Source: Lutraria lutraria | Lineage: Eukaryota > Mollusca > Bivalvia > Venerida > Mactridae | Reading direction: 5' to 3' | NCBI GenBank assembly: GCA_964023205.1 | Contig: OZ026848.1 | Coordinates: forward strand, 3,152,501-3,216,500 | DNA: 64,000 nt | Shown: positions 49,841 through 62,690 of the stretch, in pieces | Layout of the letters: each line of letters begins with the position of its first letter | How positions within the stretch are numbered: the first letter of the stretch is position 1 | The notes under the pieces: generated by a model | Databases searched by the model: none | The model's input: only the letters and a program-made list of their open reading frames with translations | What the model was told of the DNA's origin: nothing | Program-made: the position numbers and the translations under genes

Positions 49841-50239
49841 TACTGATAATTTATTGTCTGGCTTAAGTTATTCTTTGACATCTAATTAATCAAATACATT
49901 TTACATTCGGAAACACAGTCAAACCTGTGATCAAATACCACCCTTGGGAAATGCATAATGTGGTCTTAATGAAAGATGGACTTCATTTGGAGGTTTGGTC
50001 TAAATGATCAATGACTTTCATAGATAGTGGCTTTTATTTACATGAGTGCCTTTATTCATTTACGAATGTGACATTACATCAGTTTAACATCGAACCACGA
50101 GTCAGTATCATTAAGCGACTCATGAACCTAAACATACACCTGAATAGATACATCGAACGTCTGTATGCTAGCTGGACAGCTTCATCATTTCTTCAGGTCC
50201 TGGGTGTAATTCGAAGTCATGGTAGTGAGGGGCTACAGT
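49841..50239. other. AT-rich DNA before the 50-kb minisatellite
   Basis: Contains possible relatives of the GGCCACCT-type repeat (CCACCCTTGGGAAATG, GTGGTCTTAATGAAAG at 49,947-49,976). An open frame of 97 codons begins at 50,011 and runs into the minisatellite. It has no domain and I do not call it. Confidence 0.4.
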
Positions 50240-51620
50240 CAACAACAGATAAAATCACATACAGTCAACATCAGATAACGTCACATACAGTCAACATCAG
50301 ATAAAATCACATACAGTCAACATCAGATGACATCAACTATACAGTCAACATCAGATAACATCACCTACAGTCAACATCAGATAACATCACCTACAGTCAA
50401 TATAAGATAACATCACCTACAGTCAACATAAGATAACATCACCTACAGTCAACATCAGATAACATCACCTACAGTCAATATAAGATAACATTACCTACAG
50501 TCAACATCAGACAGCACACCCACAGTCAACATCAGATAGCATCACCTACAGTCAACATCAGACAGCACACCTACAGTCAACATCAGGTAGCATCACCCAC
50601 AGTCAACATCAGATAACATCATCGTCAGTCAACATCAGATAACATCATCTACCGTCAACATCAGATAACATAACCTACAGTCAACATCAGACAACATCAT
50701 CTACAGTCAACATCAGATAACATCACCTACAGTCAACATCAGATAACATCATCTACAGTCAACATCAGATAACATCATCTACAGTCAACATCAGATAACA
50801 TCACCTACAGTCAACATCAGATAACATCACCTACAGTCAATATAATATAACATCACCTACAATCAATATAATATAACATCACCTACAGTCAACATAAGAT
50901 AACATCACATACAGTCAACATCAGATAACATCACCTACAGTCAATATAAGATAACATCAACTAAAGTCAACATCAGATAACATCACCCACGGACAACATC
51001 AGACAACATGAAATATAGTCAACATCAAATAACATCATCTACATATGACATCTGATAACGTCATCTACAGACAACATCAGATAACATTAACTATGCAGTC
51101 AATGTAAGGTAACATTATCTACCCTCAACGTAAGATAACATTATCTACACTCAACATCACATACCACCAACTACACTCAACATCAGATAACATCATCTAC
51201 ACTCAACATCAGATAATATCACCTACAGTCAACATCAGATAACATCATCTACACTCAACATCAGATAATATCACCTACAGTCAACATAAGATAATATCAA
51301 CTAAAGTCAACATCAGATAACATCACCTACGGACAACATGAGATAACATCATCTACATATAACATTAGATAACATCACCTACAGTCAACATGAGATAACA
51401 TCACCTACAGACAACACCAGATGACATCAACTATACAGTCAACATCAGATAACATCACCTACCGTCAACATAAGATAACATCACCTACAGTCAACATGAG
51501 ACAACATTAACTATGAAGTCAACATCAGATAACATCAACTACAGTCAACATTGCAGCACCGAGTTAGTCTACGTCAGTTATCATTAATTACAGTCAACAT
51601 CAGGAGACAGTGCATCAATT
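50240..51620. repeat. 26-bp minisatellite, ~50 copies
   Basis: Unit ACAGTCAACATCAGATAACA followed by TCACCT, period 26 bp. Variants include TCATCT, ATATAAGATAACA, CACTCAACATC, and compressed or extended units (TCAACTATACAGTCAACATC). Diversity is high and neighbouring units share variants, so this is an old, locally homogenised array. Not coding. Confidence 0.95.
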
Positions 51621-52239
51621 GTAGGTTTGGAAGTTCACATTGAAACTTAACTAACATATACTTGCACTGCAACATTGATAGGGAACTGGTTAAACAATGT
51701 AAGGTGAATGTAGAAAGACATACTAGTAGTACTTTGGTTAGCATCAAAATCTCAAAATTTCATTTGTATTGCAGAATAGATAATATAGACGAAACTTTGA
51801 GGGAATGTCTTTAAGGTATTGTTTATTTACGGTTGGATAACCTATCATGTTCCATATGGTACTTGTATTTTCAATGCAAACTGACACTTCGACGGCGTCT
51901 TGATTCTGTCATTCAAAGGTTCTTTTGACAGTTGACATCCCGATAATCAAACAGAAAACATCAACACTTAGTGATCTGGACAAGACAGTAGTCGCATAGA
52001 TTTTTGTTCAGCATTCTCGAGAAAGCCTTAGAAAAACATAACTTAAGAAAAATAGAAAAAGTCAACACTACTGTAGTACTGTATATTTTTGTGGTTCACA
52101 TCAGTGTTACGTTCTGACACGATACTTGCTCTCAGACAAAATACTTGATGGGGTAGCCCAAACAGCGCATTCTTCATTCGTTTAAAAAATATCGTAAATG
52201 ACTCTACGACATCGTATATATCATCTCTGATTGGAGTCA
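51621..52239. other. AT-rich DNA, nothing recognised
   Basis: About 620 bp. Only a 69-codon open frame without domain similarity. Confidence 0.45.
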
Positions 52240-53270
52240 CTAACTCTAACATTACGACGTCGTAGCGATTACGATGTTGTAAACGGGATTTTACGAGATC
52301 GTTACAACCTTATTATTTGGTTAACTCAAACGACTTTGTAAGGAAGTCGTATTTACGACCTCGTAAGCACTTTAGACACACGTGTAGAGATAAAGAGAAA
52401 TTGAAAGTAAACTTCTCGTTTGAAATTGGAGCCGCTCGCCGATGGTTAAATGCCAATTAGCATTGTCTTTAGGAAAAACATCTTGTTGTCTAAATTCGGG
52501 GAACATAAAAATGTAACTTAAAAATTGGTTCTTCATGTATTTTACACGTTAATAAGTAATTTTGTGTGAATATTCTTAATATGTCTGGTCATCGGGAATG
52601 ATACATACTACATGTAATTGTAAAGGCAACACAATTCCGCTGACTCTAAATTAATACGACTGGATATTGTATCTAGCCATGAATACATAAAATAGTGGAA
52701 TTTAAGTCAAATTGCTGAGATCTATAAGCTATTTACTATACATAATAATAAAGAGTGTAAAAAATCAACCCATGTTACAAATACGTATACATACAGTTGG
52801 TTCTTCTTCAACGCATGTCAAAAAGAAGAAGGTACATGTACTTATAAACGGATAAACTTGTAATGAATATTGAATCAAATTTTATGTTATCTATTTATTT
52901 AACACGCATAATGCCATCATACTATCAAACGCAAAACTGTAGAATGCATTTCAATCGTCATTAGTTTATGTTACAATCGGTAAAGACTCGTTTGTTTTAT
53001 CCATTTAATATACCCTTACAAAAAAGTACAAATTATATAAGGCATTTTCTTTAAAAAGAGGATAAATTATTAACCTCCGAATCAAATAGAAGTCTTAAAT
53101 ATCGACACATAACTTACGACCCTCTTATCACCTAGATATTTTTCTCGTAAATATGTGTCAACTTTACGAGAATGTCGTATCTTACAACTTCGTTAAGTTA
53201 GCCACGAAAATTGATACTTCCTCTTTACTACCGTGTTACGAGAGTCGTAAGCTTTACGATAGCTCCTTGT
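52240..53270. mobile_element. Possible MITE with TCGTAA-rich termini
   Basis: Two clusters of the words TTACGA and TCGTAA, at 52,248-52,372 (ATTACGACGTCGTAGCG, TTTACGAGATCGTTACAAC, GTCGTATTTACGACCTCGTAAG) and 53,113-53,255 (CTTACGACC, CTCGTAAA, TTTACGAGAATGTCGTATC, GTTACGAGAGTCGTAAG). They bracket about 740 bp without the motif. Subterminal arrays of short palindromes are typical of some non-autonomous DNA elements. I could not fix the exact ends or a target duplication. Confidence 0.45.
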
Positions 53271-53745
53271 GAATGTGGTCATGTTCGATAGACGATCCAA
53301 AAGGGGATCCAGGATTTCAGACTAGGGGCAGAGGCGTACTAGTAAGGAAATTAGGCAGTGGGGCGGGTTTCCACTCCTCGAAAACTTTTAATTTGAAGGA
53401 GTGAAATGGTGCACTTTTGCACATCATAAAAGGATGACTCGGGGGATAAATAACCAACGTTATTGTCAGACTTGCATATAGTGGCACAGTATCATAATGA
53501 TTAATGAACATGTATATCATATAATAAATGCGTGCATTATGTAATGATGACACATTCATAGCGTGTAATAACAAATAGTCTTCGTACAATGAAAAATGAA
53601 CAGGACATAATTATGCAGATTGCACATTAATGTTTGATGTATTAACAGCGCATAAAGGTTTTCCTCGTGTTTAAGGCACCAAATCGTATAATGTAAAGAG
53701 GAAAGAGGAAGCGTGTATAAAGACAAGCGATTATCAAACAAGAAG
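53271..53745. other. AT-rich DNA, nothing recognised
   Basis: Open frames on the minus strand (90 and 150 codons, the latter extending to 54,008) have no domain and cross repeat sequence. I treat them as chance. Confidence 0.45.
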
Positions 53746-54010
53746 TATTTGCGAAACATGGATAATTCTAAAAAGCCAACTGGACAGTATGACCTTGACC
53801 TTTGACCTACTGACCTCAAAATCGTTACGGATAATCTACATGTGATGACCAACCTCGCAACCAAATGCAAGGAGCTTAGGCCAAATAGTTCTTTAGTTAT
53901 TACCCGGACGAGGTTTGGTAGATGGCGTATAACTAGGGCTGGCGCGAGTATCCGAGTACTCGGGTAATTACGAATCAAATTGAAAAATCGAGTACGAATT
54001 ATCGTCATTA
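53745..54010. repeat. Interspersed repeat debris with GACCTTGACCTTTGACCTA
   Basis: TGACCTTGACCTTTGACC, then CTGACCTCAAAATC, CAAATGCAAGGAGCTTAGGC and TTACCCGGACGAGGTTTGG. The wording is familiar from repeats of marine invertebrates. Immediately after it, CTAGGGCTGGCGCGAGTATC at 53,933 resembles a hAT-type terminal sequence (AGGGCTGG), followed by an ACTCGGGTA palindrome. Both assignments come from memory. Confidence 0.4.
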
Positions 54011-55384
54011 CTGAGATTCATGGATCGCGATCTTGTTTGTTTATATTGTAGATTTGTTTCCTTGTAGACGGTTTAGTTAGTATTGGTTATAAATACAGTC
54101 CGGGAAAACTATATAACTGTGAAATGGCATTGAATCCACTGAAATTATTGTTTTGCGTAACGTTGTATGATCGCGTCTGGAATATATGCATTTTATAGCT
54201 GAATCAATTTGATGGTTGGACCTGGTTCATCGACCCAATATAGTAAATTATGTTCTATTGGATTCTTATACGGTACAACAAAAACACATTTAATAACTGT
54301 AATATCCAGGTTCACTTACCGCTGTCAATGGTTTACATAAAATGTTAGTATAGGAATGAAATACAGATCGACATAAATCATTGCCTGAAATTTTCGTGAA
54401 ATTAAAACAATTCAGACAATTATTATTTCATAATTTTCGCTTTTGAACAAGCAGTATCGCAAATTCATTTTATATATTTAGTGTTTGTCGATGCGACATT
54501 CGATGAAAGAATCCTATTGTATCTATAACATATATCTTAAGTATTTATGTGTGCTGTTGCATAATTGTTACTTGTATGTATATAAATGGAATGTGAAACG
54601 CATGTTGCCGTGCACGTCCCAAACAAGAAAATCGTTTTTCTCTTTGAAGGAACAATTAGACCTGTGATTTATAAACAATGACACAATCGTTACCACAATT
54701 CATGATGTTCGTTAAGAGTACCACGTGTCAAAAGAAGTATGCTTACAAAAAAGACATATAAAGAGTAAAGTATCTGTTTTGTGTATCAAATTCAAATCAT
54801 GATATATTTATGCACGTAACAATACAACTTTTCACGAGGTAATATGCAGTACAAATATGATATGTTAGTAATGTACAATATTGTGTAGAAATGGTACGAA
54901 AAAATCCGAGACGGAAGTATTTCTAATTACATGTCTAATACCAAAACGATTAACAATATAAAATCTAGAGAGGTAAGAGAAAGTAACATAGATAACAGCC
55001 ACGTAAATATATACGTGCGTTTGCATGTTACAGGATTGTAATGGTTTAGATATGTTTATAATTTCTTTAATGAATGCACAGTGCTTTCCGGTTTTTACAA
55101 CATTGTTGAAATCTTGGTCAAGAATAGATTGAGTCTACGATCTGAGTTAATTGACGATTTAGGATTATATGTGTAGAAAAGCGTTCAAATGGTTTTAAGT
55201 ACATGTTGTGATAACACATCGAATCAGTCATGACATTCAGATTATACATTACGGATAATAGAGTTAATTTACATTGAAATGTGTTAGGTAACTATCGGAC
55301 GTGAAAATTAAGGATAACAATAGGTTTACAGATCATCCGTTGTCGAATAATCCAAAGAACTGGTTACACATATGTAAACAAATA
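54011..55384. other. AT-rich DNA, no gene recognised
   Basis: About 1.4 kb with no supported gene, RNA or repeat. The longest open frame is about 60 codons. Confidence 0.45.
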
Positions 55385-56245
55385 ACTGTAAATTTTTCAT
55401 TTTTGGTCAATGTACTTCACATTTCTACTTGTAATTAATTACACGTACTGTTATATTAGCAATTGTACACACTAACGTGTAATAGAATTATTTATTGATA
55501 TGTTATACTTTTTCAGATTTGATAAATTAACAACATTGATTACAGCCTTGCAGTGAGAATAACCCTTTGTGCATGTGAGTATACTTTCACTAACGTATTT
55601 CTATTTCATACATTGATTACCACATTGATTGATTGAAAGTTGCTTACATGTACAAATGTAACAATTCATATTTTTTATCGCTCTATTCCTGGCTTGCACA
55701 CGTTATTTATATATGTTGTTGATTATAAATCGTTGCAAATTATGACTTATCATCATGAACAGAAAGATACTCATATACTCTTTATAACCACCCTAGAGTG
55801 ATCTATGCATGGAATTACACTTAATAGCAATGTAGAATGTAAAGTAACATTTAAAACAATATGCTGTCATAAATACTGAAATAGAAAAAGAGTAAAGTAT
55901 TCATTTTGGATCAATGTACTCACACATTTCTACTAGCAATAAATGACTATTAATTTATTATCAGTATTTTAGTATTTGTACCCTGATGTACCTGTTATTC
56001 AGTATTTATTAATATAAGTATGTTTCTGATTTCATAAATCAACTGTAGTGATTGCAGCTATTCAGCAGCAGCAGCTATTCAGCAGCAATGCAGTAGGGAT
56101 ACATTATTTGTGGATAAGTATACTTTAACCTACTCCTTACATATAACACATATTATGTATATCTACTTACTTTGATATACATGTACAAAATAAATTATAT
56201 TATATATACATGCATGTACAGCTGATTGAAAGTTTTTAACTTGTT
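55385..56245 (+). repeat. Two diverged tandem copies of a ~490-bp repeat
   Basis: Copy 1 (55,385-55,660) and copy 2 (55,885-56,245) share, in order: TTCATTTT..GG.TCAATGTACT, CACATTTCTACT, ATTTATT..ATAT, CAGATTT or CTGATTTCATAAAT, GATTGCAGC, GCAGT, GAGTATACTTT or AAGTATACTTTAAC, and a TGATTGAAAGTT end. Copy 2 also holds a short CAGCAGCAG expansion. A third partial member is at 33,690-33,770. Confidence 0.65.
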
Positions 56246-56553
56246 CAAGCTTACGCACCATGTGAATAGATTGGATATAAACAACAAAATAACTTCTGAA
56301 TGAAGGCCACCTGTCAATAAAGGCCACATTATATCATTTTAAATAGTGCTCATTGTTCATAGGTTTGACAGCATTTATATATTTCAATAGCTCTTTTCCT
56401 AGCTTATTACTGTATTGTTAATAATGACTTGACATTAAATTTTATTACTAAAATATACTTGCCTTATTTACAAGTTCATTACTATTTGATAAATTGTACT
56501 ATGTACTTAATCATCACAACATAATTACTTGTAATTTGTATTTGATCCTTTAG

Positions 56554-56981
56554 CTAACTGATTTGCCATTACATTTCAGGGCAAACCAGCATTCTATAAC
56601 ATCTTAACCACATTGAAGTTTTCAGTGAGGCTGCTTTTCGACAGTGTTTTTTATAATGTGTTTTGTGATCAGTGATGGGCGTAGTTTTTGTGCTTAGTGA
56701 TTGCGCGTAGTGTTTGTGCTTAGTGATGTGCTTAGTGATTGTGCTGTGTTAATTTGTGTTTGTGAAATAAAATTTGGATTAGGATTATTTAGGATGGAAT
56801 TATGAAGTAGGTGGAGTTTCTCGATCACGCACCTAAATTTCACAATGATAGGTCCTCTCACATAATTTAACTTCACATGCACTATTTTTTTAGGATTAGG
56901 AAGAAATCATGTTTTTTTTTTAATTTTTGAATATTCTAAGTAGTTGTATTTCAAATACTTAAGATACTTTACATAATTATT
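56554..56981 (-). repeat. Interspersed element E1, inverted copy
   Basis: The reverse complement reads AATAATTATGTAAAGTATC, ATTTCTTCCTAATCC, GTGAAGTTAAATTATGTGAG, CCTATCATTGTG, CCACCTACTTCATAA, several CACTAAGCACAAACACT-like units, CCTGAAATGTAATGG and CAAATCAGTTA, matching 26,931-27,375 throughout. The minus-strand open frame seen here is fortuitous. It lies close to the inner edge of the SatB region, while its partner lies 145 bp from the SatA edge. Confidence 0.8.
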
Positions 56982-58564
56982 GAGGTTCAAGATAAAAGAA
57001 TAGGGTCGTCCAAATATGAGTCTTATAACAACAACAACAAAAAAACATTTTCGTAAATATAATGTTCGAGGATTTGGTTTTCGTAGAATGAAATCAGAAA
57101 GGATAGCGTATTTTTTAATCGAATTATATTCGCGATATACACTAACATGAGCTTTTCAACGTTCATAAAAAATATAGAATGATTTTACCATGAATATTGT
57201 ATATAACATGAAAGATGTGTTTGCGCGAAATCATGTCTTTATTATTACATAAAAATGGGAAGTAAACATTCAAATAAGATTAATACACACATTTTCATTG
57301 TTATATAAAGCAGTAGTGTAGAACGCTGCTGACACTAATTTTTCGATGGCCATGAAATAAGTAAATAATATTGTCCGTGAAACACATTAACAATCCTTGT
57401 GACATAGACATCATTTATTTCGATTAAAATTACAACAAATCAAGCAAGCAAACTATCCAAATAGACCGGTGAATTGTGTAATTATTTCAAGTTAAAAAGC
57501 ACGTGCGCGGGTTGTTAGAATTTACTACCATCATATGAAATCATAGATTAGGGCATTTAATGTAAATAATGTAAATGAAAAATTACAAACGAACTTCCTC
57601 GACCGAAATACCAGGTATTGACCATTTGGAACGATTTCGTAGCATTATCTAAAAAGAGTCAAGAATATTTACAGACTGTTACTGACGGTAATTCGATCAC
57701 TATAAATCAAACAATGTAATTGAATTTTCAAAGAAATGTCATAAACCTCATGACCTGATTGCCGTGCATGCATATTTTGTGTAATTCATACAAGTAAATA
57801 TTAGGATGTTGTATGAAAATGATATATATAACTAAAGACATGATAAGCTTTGTTATTCAAAAGTCATTCCCATCATACTGAGATAATTAATTCGGACGTG
57901 TAGTCAAGATATTTTCATTTAAACTTAATTGAGGGAATATAAACAAACCCCGCGACCGTAATACCATGCATTTCCACAGGAATGGCAAGTCCATCAGGGG
58001 TCCATTTTTTGTAGTTAAGCACATAAATTAGGGCGTTTAGTCAATATACTGTCTCCGCAAATATACATAAGAACCGCATATACATTACAAACATTTTCAT
58101 TATAAATAGTAACCATTTTGGTATTTTTTTTACAAGCAATCATTACACATGAACGATTACACGCGCATTCTGTGATATTCAATACGTTTGTAAGACGTTT
58201 ATTTCTTCACTTGGACATACATGAATTTGATCTTACATCTAGAGATAAATATAAAATATTTTCCGCGAAATACGTCAACAAACCGGTGATATAAAAAAAT
58301 CATTATCATCTTAGAAATTTACAAATGTGTAGGTTATTTTCAACTTCAGCATATAAACAAATAAAATTATACACATGTCGTTCGATACATAGACTATTGA
58401 GGAACAACGTCTATTTCAAAATTCATGAAGTTTAAATTGAAAGCAAAACAATTCATTTCTGATGTTCTATGTCCATGCTCTTTTATTACATAAAATTCCA
58501 CATGCTCAAATTCATAAATATGGTACATTGTATGTTTTACTTGCGATCATTTTGAAAATACTAA
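56982..58564. other. Transitional region before SatB, possibly decayed satellite
   Basis: No gene. Sporadic words resemble SatB pieces (GCACGTGCGCGGGTTGTTA at 57,500; TCCGCGAAATACGTCAACA at 58,262). There are loose direct repeats inside, such as CATAGATTAGGGCATTTA (57,542) with CATAAATTAGGGCGTTTA (58,022), and CTCGACCGAAATACCA (57,598) with CGCGACCGTAATACCA (57,952). This looks like an eroded array margin. Confidence 0.4.
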
Positions 58565-59340
58565 ATGCGATACACACGCTTTGTAAGTATTCAATTCTTA
58601 CTCGAATCAATACTGAATATTGAATACACAAAGAATGCGAGAATCAATCTTACACAATTGAAATACACGCTGGTTTGTTTACTTTAAGATCCGTTCAAAA
58701 ATGTTATTTTAATATCCATCATCAATAAACATAAATGATATACACGCGGTATTCTTACATAAATTTTGCCTATCTTACACAATTGAAATAGACAATGGTT
58801 TGTTTACTTTAAAGTCCTTTCAAAAATGTTTATTAGTATTCATAATTAATAATACATGCGTGATTCTTACAGAAATTATGCCAATTTTACACAATTGAAA
58901 TACATGCTGGTTTGTTTACTTTAAGATCCGTTCAAAAATGTATATTAATAATCATAATCTATAATCATATGCAAATGAAAACACGCGGGATTCTTATATT
59001 AATTACGCCAATCTTAAATAATTGAAATACACGCTAATTTGTTTATTTTAAGATCCGTTCAAAAATTGTTTATTAATATTAATAATTCATAATGAAGCAC
59101 AATCGAAATACACACGGAATTCTTACAGAAATTATGCCAAATCTACAGAATTGAAATATAGGCTGTTTGTTTACTTTAAGATCCGTTCAAAAATATTTAT
59201 TACTATTTATAATCAATAAACACAAAGGATATCAACGGGATTCTTACATAAATTGTACCAATCTTACACAATTGAAATACATGCTGGTTTGTTTACTTTA
59301 AGATCCGTTCAAAAAGTGTTTATTAATATTCATAATTAAT

Positions 59341-60231
59341 AATCAATCACAAATGAAATACATGCGGGACTCTTACAAAAAATATTCAAATTTTACACAT
59401 TTGAAATACATGCTGGTTTGTTTTCTTTAAGAAAAATGTTTATTAATATTCATAATCAATACATACAAATGATATAAACGCGGGATTCGTACATAAATAA
59501 AGCCAATCTTACACAATTGATGCACGTTGGTTTGTTTACTTTAAGATACGTTCAAAAATGTTTATCAATATTCATAATCAATACACACAAATAATATACA
59601 CGTGGGGTTCTTACAGAGATTACGCCAGTCTTACACAATTGAAGATCCGTTCAAAAATGTTTATTCATATTCATAATTAATAATTAATTACAAATCAAAT
59701 ACACGCGGAATTCTTATATAAAAAGATGCCAATCTTACGCAATTGAAATACATGCCTGTTTGAATACTTTAAGATACGTTCAAATATATATGGGCATTTT
59801 GCAAAAAAAATGTGGATCAAATAGAAGTGAAATGCGCACGGGTTGTTAACATAATGTTCCTTTCGAATGAGCCAAATAATATTCATAATTAATACTCAAA
59901 AGCAAATGACATACACCCGGGTTTCTTACAGAAATTACGCCTATCTTACACAATTGAAATATACGCTGGTTTGTTTACTTTAAGATCCGTTCAAATATAT
60001 ATGGTCATTCTTGCATAAAATAATGTGAGTAAAAAACTGGAATGCGCACGGGTTGTTTAAATAATGTTCCATCCAAATGAGTCCATTAATATTCATAAGT
60101 AATCATCAAACACAAATCATATACACGCGAGTTTCTTACAGAAATTATGCTAATCGTAGGCAATTGAAATACACGCTGGATTGTTTACTTTAAGATCCAT
60201 TCAAAAATTGTTTATTAATATTCATAATTAA
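59341..60231. repeat. SatB higher-order repeat, copy 1 (~0.89 kb)
   Basis: Starts at the diagnostic variant ATACATGCGGGACTCTTAC, followed by several basic units, one X module (from about 59,787, GGGCATTTTGC, then GCGCACGGGTTGTTAACATA and GAATGAGCCAAATAATATTC) and one Y module (from about 59,997, GGTCATTCTTGCATAAAATA, then TTCCATCCAAATGAGTCCAT). Confidence 0.85.
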
Positions 60232-61159
60232 TAATCAATCACAAATGAAATACATGCGGGACTCTTACAAAAAATATTCAAATCTTACACATTTGAAATA
60301 CATGCTGGTTTGTTTTCTTTAAGATCCGTTCAAAAATGTTTATTAATATTCATAATCAATACATACAAATGATATACACGCGGTATTCGTTCATAAATAA
60401 AGCCAATCTTACACAATTGATGCACGTTGGTTTGTTTACTTTAAGATCCGTTCAAAAATGTTTATTAATATTCATAATCAATACACACAAATAATATACA
60501 CGCGGGATCCTTACTGAAATTATGTCAATCTTACACAATTGAAATGCACACTGGTTTGTTTACTTTAATATCCGTTCAAAAATGTTTATTAATATTCATC
60601 ATTAATAATCAATTACAAATCAAATACACGCGGAATTCTTATATAAAAGATGTCAATGTTACGCAATTGAAATACATGCCTGTTTGAATACTTTAAGATA
60701 CGTTCAAATATATATGGACAATTTGCACAAAAAAACAATGTGGTTCAAATAGAACTGAAATGCGCACGGGTTGTTAACATAATGTTCCTTTCGAATGAGC
60801 CAAGAAATATTCATAATTAATACTCAAAAGCAAAGACATACACCCGGGATGCTTACAGAGATTACGCCAGTCTTACACAATTGAAATACACACTGGTTTG
60901 TTTACTTTAAGATCCGTTCAAATATATATAGTCATTCTTGCATAACATAATGCGAGTAAAAAACTGGAATGCGCACGGGTTGTTTAAATAATGTTCCATC
61001 CAAATGAATCCATTAATATTCATAAGTAATCATCAAACACAAATCATATACACGCGAGTTTCTTACATAAATTATGCCAATCGTAGGCAATTGAAATACA
61101 CGCTGGATTGTTTACTTTAAGATCCGTTTAAAAATTGTTTATGAATATTTATAATTAAT
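60232..61159. repeat. SatB higher-order repeat, copy 2 (~0.93 kb)
   Basis: Same order as the preceding block: the ATACATGCGGGACTCTTAC variant, basic units, X (about 60,713) and Y (about 60,923). A third block begins at 61,160 with the same variant and then diverges, lacking X. Confidence 0.85.
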
Positions 61160-61610
61160 AATCAATCACAAATAAAATACATGCGGGACTCTTACAAAAA
61201 ATATTCAAATCTTACACATTTGAAATACATGCTGGTTTGTTTTCTTTAAGATCCGTTCAAAAATGATTATTAATATTCATAATCAATACATACAAATGAT
61301 ATACACGCGGGATTTGTACATAAATAAAGCCAATCTTACACAATTGATGCACGTTGGTTTGTTTACTTTAAGACACGTTCAAAAATGTTTATTAATATTC
61401 ATAATTAATAATTAACAACAGATGAAATACACCCGGGATTCTTACAGAAATAACGCCTATCTATTACAATTGAAATACACGTTGGTTTGGATACTGTAAG
61501 ATTCGTTCAAATATACATGGTCATTCTTGCATAAAATAATGAGAGTCAAATAAAACTGATATGTACACGGGTTTTTTAAATAATGTTCCTTCCAAAGGAG
61601 TCCATTAATA

Positions 61611-62110
61611 TTCATAATCAATAAACACAAATGATACACATGCGGGATTCTTACATAAATTGTGCCAATCTTACACAATTGAAATATAAGCTGGTTGTTT
61701 ACTTTAAAATCCGTTCAAAAATGTATATTAATATTCATAATCTATAATCAGATGCAAATGAAAACACGCGGGATTCTTATATTAATTACGCCAATCTTAG
61801 ACAAATGAAATACACGCAGGTTTGTTGACTTTAAGAAACGTTCAAAAATGTATATTAATATTCATAATCAATAAACACAAATGATACACACGCGGGATTT
61901 TTACATAAATTGTGCCAATCTTACACAATTGAAATATAAGCTGGTTGTTTACTTTAAAATCCGTTCAAAAATGTATATTAATATTCATAATCTATAATCA
62001 GATGCAAATGAAAACACGCGGGATTCTTATATTAATTACGCCAATCTTAGACAAATGAAATACACGCAGGTTTGTTGACTTTAAGAAACGTTCAAAAATG
62101 TTTATTAATA
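61611..62110. repeat. SatB 250-bp local duplication
   Basis: A two-unit segment (ATAAACACAAATGATACACA, GCTGGTTGTTTACTTTAAAA, ATCTATAATCAGATGCAAAT, GACTTTAAGAAACGTTC) at 61,611-61,860 is repeated almost identically at 61,861-62,110, a recent slippage or exchange event. Confidence 0.88.
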
Positions 62111-62690
62111 TTCATAATTAATAATCAAGCACAAATGAAATACACGCGGGATTCTTACAGAAATTTTGCCAATCTTACACAATTGAAATGCATGTTGGTT
62201 TGTTTACTTTAAGGTCTGTTCAAAATATTTATTAATATTCATAATCAATAAACATAAATGATATACACGCGGGATTTTTATATAAATTATGCCAATCTTA
62301 CGCAATTGAAATGCATGCCCGTTTGAATACTTTAAGATACTTTCAAATGTATATAGGCATTATGCAAATAACAATGTGGGTCAAACAGAACTGAAATGCG
62401 CACGGGTAGTTTACATAATGTTCATTTCGAATGAGCCAAATAATATTCATAATTAATAATCAAAAGCAAATGACATACACCCGGGTTTCTTACAGAAATT
62501 ACGCCTATCTTACACAATTGAAATATACGCTGGTTTGTTTACTTTAAGATCCGTTCAAATATATATGGTCATTCTTGCATAAAATAATGTGAGTCAAATA
62601 AAACTGATACGCGCATGGGTTGTTTACATAAAGTTCCTTCCAAACTGAGTCCATTTATATTCATAAGTAATCATCAAACACAAATGAAAT

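Noticed and set aside
50011..50304. A 97-residue open frame beginning just before the minisatellite
   Set aside because: Its C-terminal third is minisatellite translation, and the remainder has no domain.
50240..51620. A CRISPR-like array of regularly spaced repeats
   Set aside because: Units are contiguous 26-bp direct repeats without unique spacers, and the genome context is eukaryotic.
53556..54008. A 150-residue minus-strand open frame
   Set aside because: It crosses the GACCTTGACC-type interspersed repeat, has no domain, and its composition resembles translated AT-rich non-coding DNA.
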